From an uncultured Lachnospiraceae bacterium (lineage in GTDB: Bacteria; Bacillota; Clostridia; Lachnospirales; Lachnospiraceae), in NCBI GenBank assembly GCA_947630805.1, contig CANRIV010000007.1:1-64000 (forward strand): DNA of 64,000 nucleotides. The letters run 5' to 3'. Under the pieces are notes generated by a model. The model worked only from the letters and a program-made list of their open reading frames with translations, was not told the DNA's origin and made no database searches. Positions 34,839 through 44,274 of this stretch are shown piece by piece. The stretch's first letter is position 1. Each line of letters opens with the position of its first letter. The position numbers and the translations under genes are program-made.

Positions 34839-35925
34839 AAATGATGAAGACAGTCGAAAAGAATTACTTAAATATCTTCTTGGTATCGTAAAAAATATGC
34901 CAAAAGATTGCGGCACTCATTATTTAAATATTGTTACATGGAACAAAACCAAAAGTACCGTCTCATGTGAAAAAAATAATATAGCCCTTTTGTATGACGT
35001 TTATTCTAGGCTAAATGACTATAAAATTCAAAAGTATCACTCTCTTTTTGAACGTTGTGAAAAAGATTTACGAAAAAGATACATTGCTTCATGCAATCAA
35101 AACCCAATTCCAATGGATTCAAAAACAAAAATTGATTGGGATTTATACAATATTCATCTTGACCAATTTATTTATCTAGGAATATTAATAACGATTGCAC
35201 TTAGCAACACTGATTTAAAAATACAAGAAATCACTGCGCTGGATTCTGACGATATTTCTAAAATTATTCGCTACATCAGCGAAAACTTTAGTACATCTTT
35301 AAAAAATATTGGATTAAAAAACAAGACTTCCATAAAACATGAAATCGCAAAAGCAATTAACGCCTTAAAGGAAGAAGAATATTCTATATATATTGATGTA
35401 ACAGAAAATCGAAAGTATGCTTACGCCTGTTACCGTTCCTGGAGCAGCAATGATCTTTATAAAAGAATTAAGGAAATTTCCTCTGAGACAAGTGTTTCAT
35501 TTGCCGAAAACAGAACAAGAAATACCAATTTAATAAATCTATTAAAATCATATTACATACAACGCTATGCAGAAAACTCAATGTTAAAATGTGAATGTTG
35601 TAAAGAAGAAACATTTATTACTGCGTCAGGAGAGCCATATGTTGAATTTCATCATCTTATTCCTTTTAACATTGCATATGGCCCAGATCATTATTTAAAT
35701 TTGTTTGCACTATGTCCAAATTGTCACAGTAAAATTCACTTTCTTAATACAAACGAAAAACAAATATACTATAAACAATTAAATCAAAACAATTATCTAC
35801 ACATTAGTTTTATAGAAAGATTGTGTACATTACGGGAGCAAAATCTATTGAGGTCATATCATCTGGAGTATCTGCTTTCTGAAAATGCAATTACGCAGGA
35901 CGATTATAATTATATCGCAGCTTAA
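34813..35925 (+). CDS. HNH endonuclease (putative restriction enzyme)
   Basis: This gene encodes 370 residues. The nuclease domain is near residues 258-310: a zinc-type CECC pair, the EFHHLIPFN histidine pair (about His280-281), an Asn in DHYLNLFALC, and a second CPNCHSKIHF pair (about residue 300). This is the fold of McrA-like and many type II HNH restriction enzymes. The N-terminal 250 residues have no motif I know and may recognise DNA or partner with the preceding protein. The ATG has no good ribosome site and lies inside the previous gene, so it is probably translated by coupling. Two DNA methyltransferase genes follow. Confidence 0.8.
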   Translation: MVSNDGGDKNDEDSRKELLKYLLGIVKNMPKDCGTHYLNIVTWNKTKSTVSCEKNNIALLYDVYSRLNDYKIQKYHSLFERCEKDLRKRYIASCNQNPIPMDSKTKIDWDLYNIHLDQFIYLGILITIALSNTDLKIQEITALDSDDISKIIRYISENFSTSLKNIGLKNKTSIKHEIAKAINALKEEEYSIYIDVTENRKYAYACYRSWSSNDLYKRIKEISSETSVSFAENRTRNTNLINLLKSYYIQRYAENSMLKCECCKEETFITASGEPYVEFHHLIPFNIAYGPDHYLNLFALCPNCHSKIHFLNTNEKQIYYKQLNQNNYLHISFIERLCTLREQNLLRSYHLEYLLSENAITQDDYNYIAA

Positions 35926-35937
35926 AGGAACTACATT

Positions 35938-36738
35938 ATGATAGAAATAGAAAAAATTAAAAACAGTGTCATTCACGCTAAATCAGAAGAATATTTAAAA
36001 GAATTTCCCTCCGACAGTATAGATTTAGTGATTACAAGTCCTCCTTATGATGATTTAAGGGATTACGAAGGAAATTTATCCTGGAATTTTGATATTTTCA
36101 AAGAAATATCTTCGGAATTGTACAGAATTGTCAAAAAGGGAGGTGTGGTCGTCTGGGTTGTTGGCGACAAAACAATAAAAGGCAATAAGTCTTTAACAAG
36201 TTTTCGTCAAGCATTACATTTTCAAGAACTTGGTTTTAATATGTATGATATTATTATCTATGAAAAATGTGGATCTGGCCCTCCACATTCCAACCGATAT
36301 TTTAATGCTTTTGAATACATGTTTATTTTAAGTAAAGGCAAACCGAAAACAATTCATCTTCTTAAAGATAAGCCAAACAAATGGGCAGGATACACTACTT
36401 ACGGCAAAGTAACGCGTCGAGAAAAAGATGGTTCTCTTACAGATAAAGGGAAAAAAATAATTGGAGAATTTGGAATCCGGACAAATATATGGAAATATTC
36501 TAATGGAAAAGGATTTTCCACCAAAGATAAAATTGCTTATAAACATCCTGCTATTTTTCCGGAAAAATTAGTGCAGGATCATATTAACTCATGGTCTAAT
36601 CCGGGAGAAATTGTTTTAGATCCTTTCGGCGGAAGCGGAACAACCGGAAAAATCGCAAAACAGTTAAATCGTAATTGGATTCTCATTGAATCTGTAAAAG
36701 AATACTGCGACATTGCCAGAAAGAGAATAGAAGGATAA
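35938..36738 (+). CDS. DNA methyltransferase, N4-cytosine type (beta class)
   Basis: This gene encodes 266 residues. The catalytic motif IV is VITSPPYDDLRDY (about residue 32), and the AdoMet-binding motif I is VLDPFGGSGTTGKIA (about residue 227), so the order is IV before I, the beta class. TSPPY is usual for enzymes that make N4-methylcytosine, though a few N6-adenine enzymes have it. The stretch HPAIFPEKLVQDHI before motif I is also typical. It starts 12 nt after the nuclease gene and would protect the host from that enzyme. Confidence 0.88.
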   Translation: MIEIEKIKNSVIHAKSEEYLKEFPSDSIDLVITSPPYDDLRDYEGNLSWNFDIFKEISSELYRIVKKGGVVVWVVGDKTIKGNKSLTSFRQALHFQELGFNMYDIIIYEKCGSGPPHSNRYFNAFEYMFILSKGKPKTIHLLKDKPNKWAGYTTYGKVTRREKDGSLTDKGKKIIGEFGIRTNIWKYSNGKGFSTKDKIAYKHPAIFPEKLVQDHINSWSNPGEIVLDPFGGSGTTGKIAKQLNRNWILIESVKEYCDIARKRIEG

Positions 36739-36742
36739 GATA

Positions 36743-38092
36743 ATGATAAGAACTGTTATTTCCTTTCAACCGTACGAACAAACAATTGAATTGTTAAAAA
36801 CAAAATATAATACACTCTCTGAAGATGGCAGTTTTTTTGCTATTTTTTCTACAGAGTATGATTCTATGGGAAATGTAATTCACGATTTTTTTCAAATCAT
36901 TCAAAAAGGGGTTTCTATGGGATATGATTATGTAAATACTATCATTTATCCTACATTAGATTTGCAAAACGTAACTTTTCCGGACAACATAAGGTATGTT
37001 GTCTGGTTGTGCAAAAATAATACTGAAATGTATTTAAATAAAGATAATATTCGTGAAAAACATATATGGAAAGATGTAGAATGGGGGAAACGGGCAAAAA
37101 ATTATAACCCTAAGGGAAAGGATCCTGGAAATGTGTGGATTCCCACCAATGATGACGGGCATGCAAATATAACGGAACACATTTTGCTTTCTGATAAAAA
37201 CATAATTGATCGGATTATATCAATGACCGATAGTTTTGAGGATAATGAAATATTTTACAATCCTTTGGTGCAAAAAAACATCGTACAAAATAAATATTCA
37301 GAAAGCAATATACGAAATGAATCGAAACCGTCCGCCAAGGTAATTTTTGATACTTCTGAAAAAATGAATTATGTGAAAGATAATTCTATAAACGTTGTAA
37401 TTACTTCTCCTCCATATTGGAATTTGAAAGATTATTTTAAAGAAGGGCAAATCGGGCAGGAACCTTATAATCAGTATCTTTCCAGAATGAAATCTGTTTG
37501 GTCAGAATGTTACAGAGTACTCAATCCTGACGGAAGTTTATGGATTAATATTAATATAAGAAAACATAATCACAAAGTAATTCTTATTCCTTACGATTTT
37601 ATAAAAATGTGTAAGGAACTGGGATTTTATTATAAAGGGATTTTTATTTGGCATAAATCTTCTGGTATTCCCACCGGCAAAAAAAATATTGTTGACCGGC
37701 ATGAATATGTACTTGTTTTTTCTAAAAAAGAAAATTTCGTACTAAACAAAAATTTTTTATCTGCTATTACTGACTATAAAAATAATTTAATAAATGGTGG
37801 TGCTTTCTGGAATATTAATAAAAAGGCCGGAAGTATCGGAAAAAAATATATTCATCCCGCTATATACCCTAATGATTTAGTATGTCGCATCATCAATATG
37901 ACGACTCAAAAAAATGATTTTGTTTTGGACCCATTTTTAGGTAGTGGAACCTCATTGATTGCTTCATTACAGTGTGGACGCAATTTCATAGGATATGAAT
38001 ACAATGAAGGTTTTCAGGAATTAATGCAATCCCGTTTTGAAAAAGAATTGACAAACTCTGATAAATCCATAGAGTTTATCAACAATTTCTAA
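36743..38092 (+). CDS. DNA methyltransferase, N4-cytosine type, with N-terminal pseudo-methyltransferase half
   Basis: This gene encodes 449 residues. The second half (about 200-440) is a complete beta-class enzyme: VVITSPPYWNLKDYF (about residue 217), HPAIYPNDLVCRIIN, and FVLDPFLGSGTSLIAS (about residue 394). The first half appears to be a worn copy of the same fold without the SPPY and FxGxG motifs: EDGSFFAIF matches PDGSLWINI, RYVVWLCKN matches EYVLVFSKK, and SDKNIIDRIISMTDS matches YPNDLVCRIINMTTQ. It starts 4 nt after the first methyltransferase. Two methyltransferases for one nuclease suggest an asymmetric recognition site, one enzyme per strand. Confidence 0.87.
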   Translation: MIRTVISFQPYEQTIELLKTKYNTLSEDGSFFAIFSTEYDSMGNVIHDFFQIIQKGVSMGYDYVNTIIYPTLDLQNVTFPDNIRYVVWLCKNNTEMYLNKDNIREKHIWKDVEWGKRAKNYNPKGKDPGNVWIPTNDDGHANITEHILLSDKNIIDRIISMTDSFEDNEIFYNPLVQKNIVQNKYSESNIRNESKPSAKVIFDTSEKMNYVKDNSINVVITSPPYWNLKDYFKEGQIGQEPYNQYLSRMKSVWSECYRVLNPDGSLWININIRKHNHKVILIPYDFIKMCKELGFYYKGIFIWHKSSGIPTGKKNIVDRHEYVLVFSKKENFVLNKNFLSAITDYKNNLINGGAFWNINKKAGSIGKKYIHPAIYPNDLVCRIINMTTQKNDFVLDPFLGSGTSLIASLQCGRNFIGYEYNEGFQELMQSRFEKELTNSDKSIEFINNF

Positions 38093-38130
38093 TCTGTCAT
38101 TATCATTTTAAAATTCTATATATAAAACAA

Positions 38131-38156
38131 TAGAGAGTTCGCAAGCGAACTCTCTA
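38131..38156. terminator. Bidirectional terminator between methyltransferase operon and GH81 gene
   Basis: TAGAGAGTTCGC (38131-38142) and GCGAACTCTCTA (38145-38156) are perfect arms. TATTTTAT follows on the plus side and TTGTTTTAT on the minus side. It separates two convergent genes. Confidence 0.75.
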
Positions 38157-38177
38157 TATTTTATAAGAATTTATTTT

Positions 38178-41100
38178 CTACTTAGAATAGACTTCCATTT
38201 CCCACAAAGAATATCCATATTGCAACGCGCGCTCTACACCCTGCATTTTGACATATCTCGCATTTACCACATTAAATGCTATCTCATCTGTTCCGCCGTT
38301 TTGTCCGGTCAGACTCTTTGCTGTCGTCCAGTCTTTTCCATTTGTTGATACCTGTATCTTATATGCTTTTCCATAAGCGCCTTCCCATTTCAGAACGACT
38401 TTATTGATACTATATGTCTTACCTAAATCTACTGTAACCCAGGCATTATCTGAAAAATCGGAAGACCAGCGCGTCCCTTCATTTCCATCTGCTACATATT
38501 TCGCCCCAAAAACATCATTTTCTGAGCCGGAAGCTGTTACCGTCGCTGATTTTGCTACATTTACACCGGATGGTGTCGTATTTTCTTCCGGTGTTTCTGC
38601 AGTACTTCCTGCTCCGCCATAGACTTCAAATTCCCAGATAGAATATCCATATGGCAACGCTCTCTTAACACCCTGCATTTTAACATATCTTGCGTTTACT
38701 GCACCAAATGTAATTTCGTCGGTACCGCCATTCTGCCCTTTTAGACTTTTGACTGTCATCCAGTCCTTTCCATTGACAGAAGTCTGAATATCATAGTTTT
38801 CTCCGTAAGCGCTTTCCCACTTCAAAACAACTTTACTTATCTGATATTCTTTTCCTAAATCTACTGCAATCCATGCGTCATCTGAAAAATCGGAAGACCA
38901 ACGGGTCCCATTGTCCCCGTCCACAGCTTTGTCGGCTGACGTCGCCTCAGATTCTGCACCGGACTGTGTTGTCTTCTTTCCTTTTGCAAGATTTTCATCC
39001 AGTTTTGGTGTTTCTGCAGTACTTCCTGCCCCGCTATAAACTTCGAATTCCCAGATAGAATATCCGTATGGCAGCGCTCTCTTAACGCCCTGCATTTTAA
39101 CATATCTCGCATTTACTGCACCAAATGTAATTTCATCGGTACCACCATTCTGCCCTTTTAGACTCTTTACTGTCGTCCAGTCTTTTCCATTGACAGAAGT
39201 CTGTATATCATAACTTTCTCCGTAAGCACCTTCCCATTTCAGAACAACTTTGCTAACCTGGTATTCTTTTCCTAAATCTACTGCAATCCATGCGTCATCT
39301 GAAAAATCGGAAGACCAGCGCGTTCCTTCATTTCCATCTGTCACATATCTGGCTGCAAAAACATCATTTTCTGAGCCGGAAGCTGCCACAGCTTTTCCCT
39401 CTGCCAGATTTACGTTTCCTGTCGTATCTCCTCCCGGATTTTCCTGTGTTTCTCCATCAATTTTGTATTCTGCCACAGCTACTTCAGATGCAATCATTCC
39501 TTTACGGTATGCAATTGCTTTTATTGTCGTATTTTTACTAATCTTAACTGTCGGAATATAAAGTTTTGAATTTTCATCTGGTATTGAGCCATCTGTTGTG
39601 TATCTGATTTCTACACCCTTTGTCGGACTGCTAATCATTAATTCCTGTGTGCCCTGATAATTTCCGGAAGGGAGACTGAATTGCGGTGCCTGTACTTTGG
39701 CCGCCTCATATACCCCCATCTCCCACAGAGAATATCCGTAAGCAAGGGCTCTCTTAATCCCCTGCATCTTTACATATCGGGCGTTTACAGCATCAAAGAT
39801 AATTTCTTCTTTTCCGCCTTTTCCATTGGATGTGTTATAGACTGTCTTCCAGTTGTTTCCATTTTCTGAAACCTGTATCTCATATGCTTTTGCATAAGAA
39901 GCTTCCCAATCCAACGTTACTTTGTTGATGGTATGCACTTCGCCTAAATCAATTTGACTCCACTCATCATCGCTAAATTCAGAAGACCATCTTGTACTTG
40001 TATCATTATCAACAATTTTATCTCCACCTACAGATGGATTTTCTGCAGAAGAAACCGTTATATTTTTTCCCAAAGCAATATTTGTATCCAACGATACCGG
40101 CGTGCCATTTACTGTAATTGTGCTTGAAGCCATCGCTGATGTAATATAGTTTTCCTTCACTGCGATTGCCTTTATTGTTGCCGTACTGGAAACCGCAAAT
40201 GTTCCATCATATACTTTGGAAGTTTTTGTCGGCATTGTTCCATCTGTTGTATAATAAATCGTTGCGCCTTCTGTTGCTGTCTTAATTGTCACATACTGTG
40301 TATCATCATATTCGCCGGTTGGCACTGAAATTTCAGGTGTTTCTGCCTGAACAATATCAAAACTTCTATCCTTGTATACTTCAAAGCTTACCAACGCTTT
40401 TGCTCCAATTGTTGCTGTTCCGATTTTACCGGAAACATTATAGAATGTCACAATTTTTGTCTCGTTCGTCGGATTCCATACTGTCGCTGTATACCTATTT
40501 GTCTCCCGGTTATAGTAAACTGCCGCAGAGCAGTCTCCCGTTGCAATAATATCTGTCGTTTTTACACCCAGTTCTTTCATCGCATGAATAAACCAGTAAG
40601 TATTTGCCGTATCTGTCCTCTGCACGCTTGTATCATTCTGCAGGAATTTTTCCAGTGCTAGGTTTGGATTTGTCTGAGAAAGGAATGGCCACGTAATATG
40701 CTGCCATCCGGTATCAGCCTGCGGATAATCCTTCAGCATCTTATCAATCTCTTCCTGACTCTTTCCTTCTTTATTTGCCGCTTTTATGGCTTTTTCCATC
40801 GCAATATCAGTATCGTCCAACAGGCCCTGATAAATTTCAGCACATCTTTCCTGATTCATTCCATAGTAAGTCAAATATTCCGAAATTGGCAGCCACTGAA
40901 TACCGTATACATATAATGGCTGTCCGCCAAAGAATGTGCCGTAGAAATTAATTCCACCATAAACCTGACCTACTACATCATATGGCCAGGCATCAATCCA
41001 GTTATCTTTATCATAATCAAACCAATACTGTTTTACGGCTTCCATTTCATTGGTAAATCCAAAAACTCCGGCATCTCTGTATGTATCATTTTCTGTGAGA

Positions 41101-43730
41101 ACACCCCAGAGATACATACTTACCCAGCTGAACAATGATTCGCTGGCTGATTCCTGATTATTTCCGGAATCATTGTCTGCATATCCGCCTGCCCAGGAAT
41201 GTCCTTCATACAAATCATACGCTCTGAATCTACAATACTCATCATCTTTATCGGACGGATTTGCATAATCTCTGATTAACAGCTCTATCATATCTTTATA
41301 ATCATGATAAAATTCTTCATCATATGTTGCCAATACAGTCGCTGCAAACATAAAATATCCGTATGTAAAATGATGATCACAAATAGAGGCATTTGCACCA
41401 AACTCACTCTGTTCGTAATACAACGTTCCCCAGTTTGGATTATAAATCAAATAACTGATATCCTCTTTACCATCATACGTAAACCAGTTGACAAGTATCT
41501 TTTTAATTCTTGCAAGAAATACATCTCTTAATTCTGTCTCTCCAATCTGGTCAGCCATAAGAACTCCCATTCCTAATGGATGAAGATTTTTTCCTTCCCA
41601 ATAAGCATCTCCTGCCGGATTAAGATTTTTTGTAGCGTCCTCAAGTTGATTTAAATATCCAAGTACTGCCTCTCCATCAAATTCTGCATTTTCCGGAAGT
41701 GCAAACGTTGGAAGCAATCCTGCAAAATCAGAGACTGTTTTAAATGAATTTCCTTCAATAACTTTCATATCGCCCCGAACAGATGTATATGTGCTAAACG
41801 CCCCATTATCATCCGAAGAATTTTTCCACTGATGTGGCAGCATGCAGAGAATTGTCTGATTAGAAAAACCAGTTCTCTTTTCTTCTGTCGTCACAGAATA
41901 ATTTGAAGTTATTTTTGCCTTGCTGTCATCATAGCTGTAAGTTACCATCGTATCTTTGACAAAAGCATATCCATGACGATAAAACGTTTCTATCTGTGAT
42001 TTATCTGTCATAGCACCAACTGACATATATCCGTTATCAGATGGGAATGTTACTTTGATATAACTTCCAACCTTCTTGAATACTGTTCCTTCCGGAACGC
42101 TGAGACAATAATAGCTTTTTGCTGTTTTCGTTCTCTCTTTATTGTCGCTGTCTGTAATTTCCATTCCGATATGGTCTGTGCTTATCGCAGATAGATTTTC
42201 ACTCAATATATCATTTCCCGCCCCATCAAAAATTGATGTAATAGAGGAAGATGAAACATAAATTGTTCTTGTCGTTCCATATTCGGTATAGACATATGGG
42301 GAGCCTTTTACATGCGTACTCTTCATTGCCACATGATTGTCATCACAGAGTTCTGCAGTCACTGAAAAATCGCTGTAGTCCAGCACTTTATCACAGGCAG
42401 TTGCTGTATCCAGATTTTCCGGAAGAATATAAAAATCAATTTCTGTCTCTGAATTTACAGACACATTGACGTCTGTCTCTCCCATATCCGGAAGCCATCC
42501 TTCTGTGGCTGTTAATATTCCAAGACCCTTCGTGGAATATTTTGTTTTTAATGGCATTGTAGAAAGCATATGTCCAAACTTATTAATCAAAATAGACTGC
42601 CACCAGTCATTACTGTCGATTGGACTTTTTACACTATCGTCTTTGTACACCGGCAACTTTGCTTTCTCATTGTACATTGAATTGGTAAGATAAGAGCCTT
42701 TTCCTTTTGTTACAACATAAGACTCCGGCAGTTTTGGAATATTGTAAGATGGCTTTTCCTCTCCTGCTTTGTATTCGTAAACTTTTAATTCTTTTATACT
42801 AAATCCACTACCACTTTCAACTCTTGTATATCCATACACTCTCACATATCTCGCTGTGGCAAACATTGGAATGTCAGCCGTCTCGTATCCGTATCCTTTC
42901 AGTTGTCTGTAAACTGTATTCCAATCTTCTCCATTCGCCGATACCTGAATATCATACATTTTTCCTGCATCAGAAGACCAGTCAATTACGATGCGTCCGA
43001 TATCATAATTTCTTTCTAAATCCACCATAAACCACTGGTTATCTTTTTCGCCCGATGTCCAATAAGTGTTGTCATTTCCATCCACTGCATTTTTGGCCAG
43101 AACAGAGGTCTGATCAATGACGCCATTGTCATCATACATCCACCATACATCTCTCAGAGAGGAAGCAGATGCTGTTTTATTCTCTGCAATATTCGTTCCA
43201 TAATCTTTTGGTCTTTTTGTTACTCCATCTAGCCCGTACACTTCAAACTCATAAAGGGAGTAACCATATGCCGCCAGTGCTTTTTGGGTCATGTACAATC
43301 TTATATATCTTGCACTACCCTGTATGTTGAGTTCTTCATTTCCACCCTGACAGTTATTGTTTTCATAAATATCTCTCCAGTTTTCTTCATCATTGGAAAC
43401 CTGGATTTTGTATTCTTTCGCATATGCACCTTCCCAATATAGTTTGACTTCGGTAAATTCAGCCACTTTGCCCAAATCTACATAAATCCATTCTATATTG
43501 CTGGTCCATCCGCTTTCCCATCTTGTTCCCTTAGAGCCGTCATTCACGTATGTTGGATCACTGTTAGAAACAGACGAGCTGGCATAAATCATTCTCCCCT
43601 GAGAAATAACATAGGGCGAGTTGTCTGCCGCTTTTGCCTGTTGCATTGGTATCATTCCAGCTATCATTGCCAATACTACACACGTTGCTGTAGCCTTTTT
43701 CACTTTGGTAAAGAACTTACCTTTTCTCAT
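38178..43730 (-). CDS. Secreted GH81 endo-beta-1,3-glucanase with six discoidin (F5/8 C) domains
   Basis: This gene encodes about 1850 residues. ATG 43730 has GGAGGAG upstream and begins a signal peptide (MRKGKFFTKVKKATATCVVL ... AKA); the frame extends 27 codons further without reason. Order: two F5/8 C domains (about 35-320), GH81 catalytic domain (about 325-1100), a chitobiase-like Ig repeat, a third F5/8 C domain, another Ig repeat, and three more F5/8 C domains to the end. GH81 signs are DHHFTYGYFMFAATVLATYD and EGHSWAGG ... NQESASESLFSW, the conserved Glu cluster near residue 860. GH81 enzymes cut long beta-1,3-glucans such as yeast or plant glucan. No LPXTG or SLH anchor is seen, so it is probably released. 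Confidence 0.92.
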   Translation of the reverse strand: MRKGKFFTKVKKATATCVVLAMIAGMIPMQQAKAADNSPYVISQGRMIYASSSVSNSDPTYVNDGSKGTRWESGWTSNIEWIYVDLGKVAEFTEVKLYWEGAYAKEYKIQVSNDEENWRDIYENNNCQGGNEELNIQGSARYIRLYMTQKALAAYGYSLYEFEVYGLDGVTKRPKDYGTNIAENKTASASSLRDVWWMYDDNGVIDQTSVLAKNAVDGNDNTYWTSGEKDNQWFMVDLERNYDIGRIVIDWSSDAGKMYDIQVSANGEDWNTVYRQLKGYGYETADIPMFATARYVRVYGYTRVESGSGFSIKELKVYEYKAGEEKPSYNIPKLPESYVVTKGKGSYLTNSMYNEKAKLPVYKDDSVKSPIDSNDWWQSILINKFGHMLSTMPLKTKYSTKGLGILTATEGWLPDMGETDVNVSVNSETEIDFYILPENLDTATACDKVLDYSDFSVTAELCDDNHVAMKSTHVKGSPYVYTEYGTTRTIYVSSSSITSIFDGAGNDILSENLSAISTDHIGMEITDSDNKERTKTAKSYYCLSVPEGTVFKKVGSYIKVTFPSDNGYMSVGAMTDKSQIETFYRHGYAFVKDTMVTYSYDDSKAKITSNYSVTTEEKRTGFSNQTILCMLPHQWKNSSDDNGAFSTYTSVRGDMKVIEGNSFKTVSDFAGLLPTFALPENAEFDGEAVLGYLNQLEDATKNLNPAGDAYWEGKNLHPLGMGVLMADQIGETELRDVFLARIKKILVNWFTYDGKEDISYLIYNPNWGTLYYEQSEFGANASICDHHFTYGYFMFAATVLATYDEEFYHDYKDMIELLIRDYANPSDKDDEYCRFRAYDLYEGHSWAGGYADNDSGNNQESASESLFSWVSMYLWGVLTENDTYRDAGVFGFTNEMEAVKQYWFDYDKDNWIDAWPYDVVGQVYGGINFYGTFFGGQPLYVYGIQWLPISEYLTYYGMNQERCAEIYQGLLDDTDIAMEKAIKAANKEGKSQEEIDKMLKDYPQADTGWQHITWPFLSQTNPNLALEKFLQNDTSVQRTDTANTYWFIHAMKELGVKTTDIIATGDCSAAVYYNRETNRYTATVWNPTNETKIVTFYNVSGKIGTATIGAKALVSFEVYKDRSFDIVQAETPEISVPTGEYDDTQYVTIKTATEGATIYYTTDGTMPTKTSKVYDGTFAVSSTATIKAIAVKENYITSAMASSTITVNGTPVSLDTNIALGKNITVSSAENPSVGGDKIVDNDTSTRWSSEFSDDEWSQIDLGEVHTINKVTLDWEASYAKAYEIQVSENGNNWKTVYNTSNGKGGKEEIIFDAVNARYVKMQGIKRALAYGYSLWEMGVYEAAKVQAPQFSLPSGNYQGTQELMISSPTKGVEIRYTTDGSIPDENSKLYIPTVKISKNTTIKAIAYRKGMIASEVAVAEYKIDGETQENPGGDTTGNVNLAEGKAVAASGSENDVFAARYVTDGNEGTRWSSDFSDDAWIAVDLGKEYQVSKVVLKWEGAYGESYDIQTSVNGKDWTTVKSLKGQNGGTDEITFGAVNARYVKMQGVKRALPYGYSIWEFEVYSGAGSTAETPKLDENLAKGKKTTQSGAESEATSADKAVDGDNGTRWSSDFSDDAWIAVDLGKEYQISKVVLKWESAYGENYDIQTSVNGKDWMTVKSLKGQNGGTDEITFGAVNARYVKMQGVKRALPYGYSIWEFEVYGGAGSTAETPEENTTPSGVNVAKSATVTASGSENDVFGAKYVADGNEGTRWSSDFSDNAWVTVDLGKTYSINKVVLKWEGAYGKAYKIQVSTNGKDWTTAKSLTGQNGGTDEIAFNVVNARYVKMQGVERALQYGYSLWEMEVYSK
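38190..39460 (-). repeat. Tandem near-identical F5/8 C domain coding repeats
   Basis: The last three discoidin domains are encoded by repeats with spacing 432 and 417 nt, measured from the matching 'ttccca' point at 38199, 38631 and 39048. Blocks such as RWSSDFSDDAWIAVDLGKEY and NGGTDEITFGAVNARYVKMQ recur almost unchanged. This points to recent duplication or gene conversion. Confidence 0.85.
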
Positions 43731-44110
43731 TTCTTTCTCCTCCATAAGGTTTGTGCAGGACCTCCGGATTTCCTGCTGTAAATAACTTTTGAAATGTAGC
43801 GCTATTGTCATTTTAACCGGACAAAATTTTTCGCCAGTTTAAAAAACATATTTTTACGATATTCAATAAAAACGTTTTTTGCAATATTTTTACAAAATTG
43901 AAAATGTTTTATTTCTATTTTTGTGCATTTTGTATATTTTTTATGGATTTTTTGCTTCTACTGACGGAGGAGTTTCATCAATTTGTCATTTTTAATTTGT
44001 TTTTTTATGTGTTTTTGAAAATTCACAAAATTTTTTTTATAAAAATATTTTTATTATTGTATCAATTCCCCTACAATACGTCTTACTTATATCATGTTCA
44101 TTGACATAAA
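43731..44110. other. AT-rich intergenic region upstream of GH81 gene
   Basis: This stretch is very rich in A and T, with long T runs. It must hold the GH81 promoter on the minus strand, but I cannot pick one -35/-10 pair with confidence. A short AAAAACGTTTTT palindrome near 43867-43878 recalls LacI-type operator centres but lacks flanking match. No gene is seen. Confidence 0.4.
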
Positions 44111-44156
44111 AAAAAATGGAAGAAATTCTTGTCTTCAAGAATTTCTTCCATTTTTT
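44111..44156. terminator. Strong terminator of the BspA-like gene
   Basis: Arms 44111-44131 and 44136-44156 pair perfectly over 21 bp around TCTT, with A/T runs on both outer sides. On the minus strand it closes with a T9 run, so it ends transcription from the gene whose stop is at 44275. Confidence 0.85.
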
Positions 44157-44274
44157 TTCCTATTATCTTCCTCTCGCAGATAATACATTTATTTCCCTGT
44201 ACAGCGTCAATCTTTTTGCCATACCATTCTATCCCTTTTAGATTTGCTGTAATTCTCTAATAATGACCTGACAA

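Noticed and set aside
38190-39460. Regular repeats that could be taken for a CRISPR or satellite array
   Set aside because: The unit is over 400 nt, stays in frame, and encodes discoidin domains of the glucanase.
43860-43885. Possible catabolite-control (cre) site near the GH81 promoter
   Set aside because: Only the central AAAACGTTTT is palindromic; the outer TG/CA pairs of the consensus are missing, and such strings are common in this AT-rich gap.
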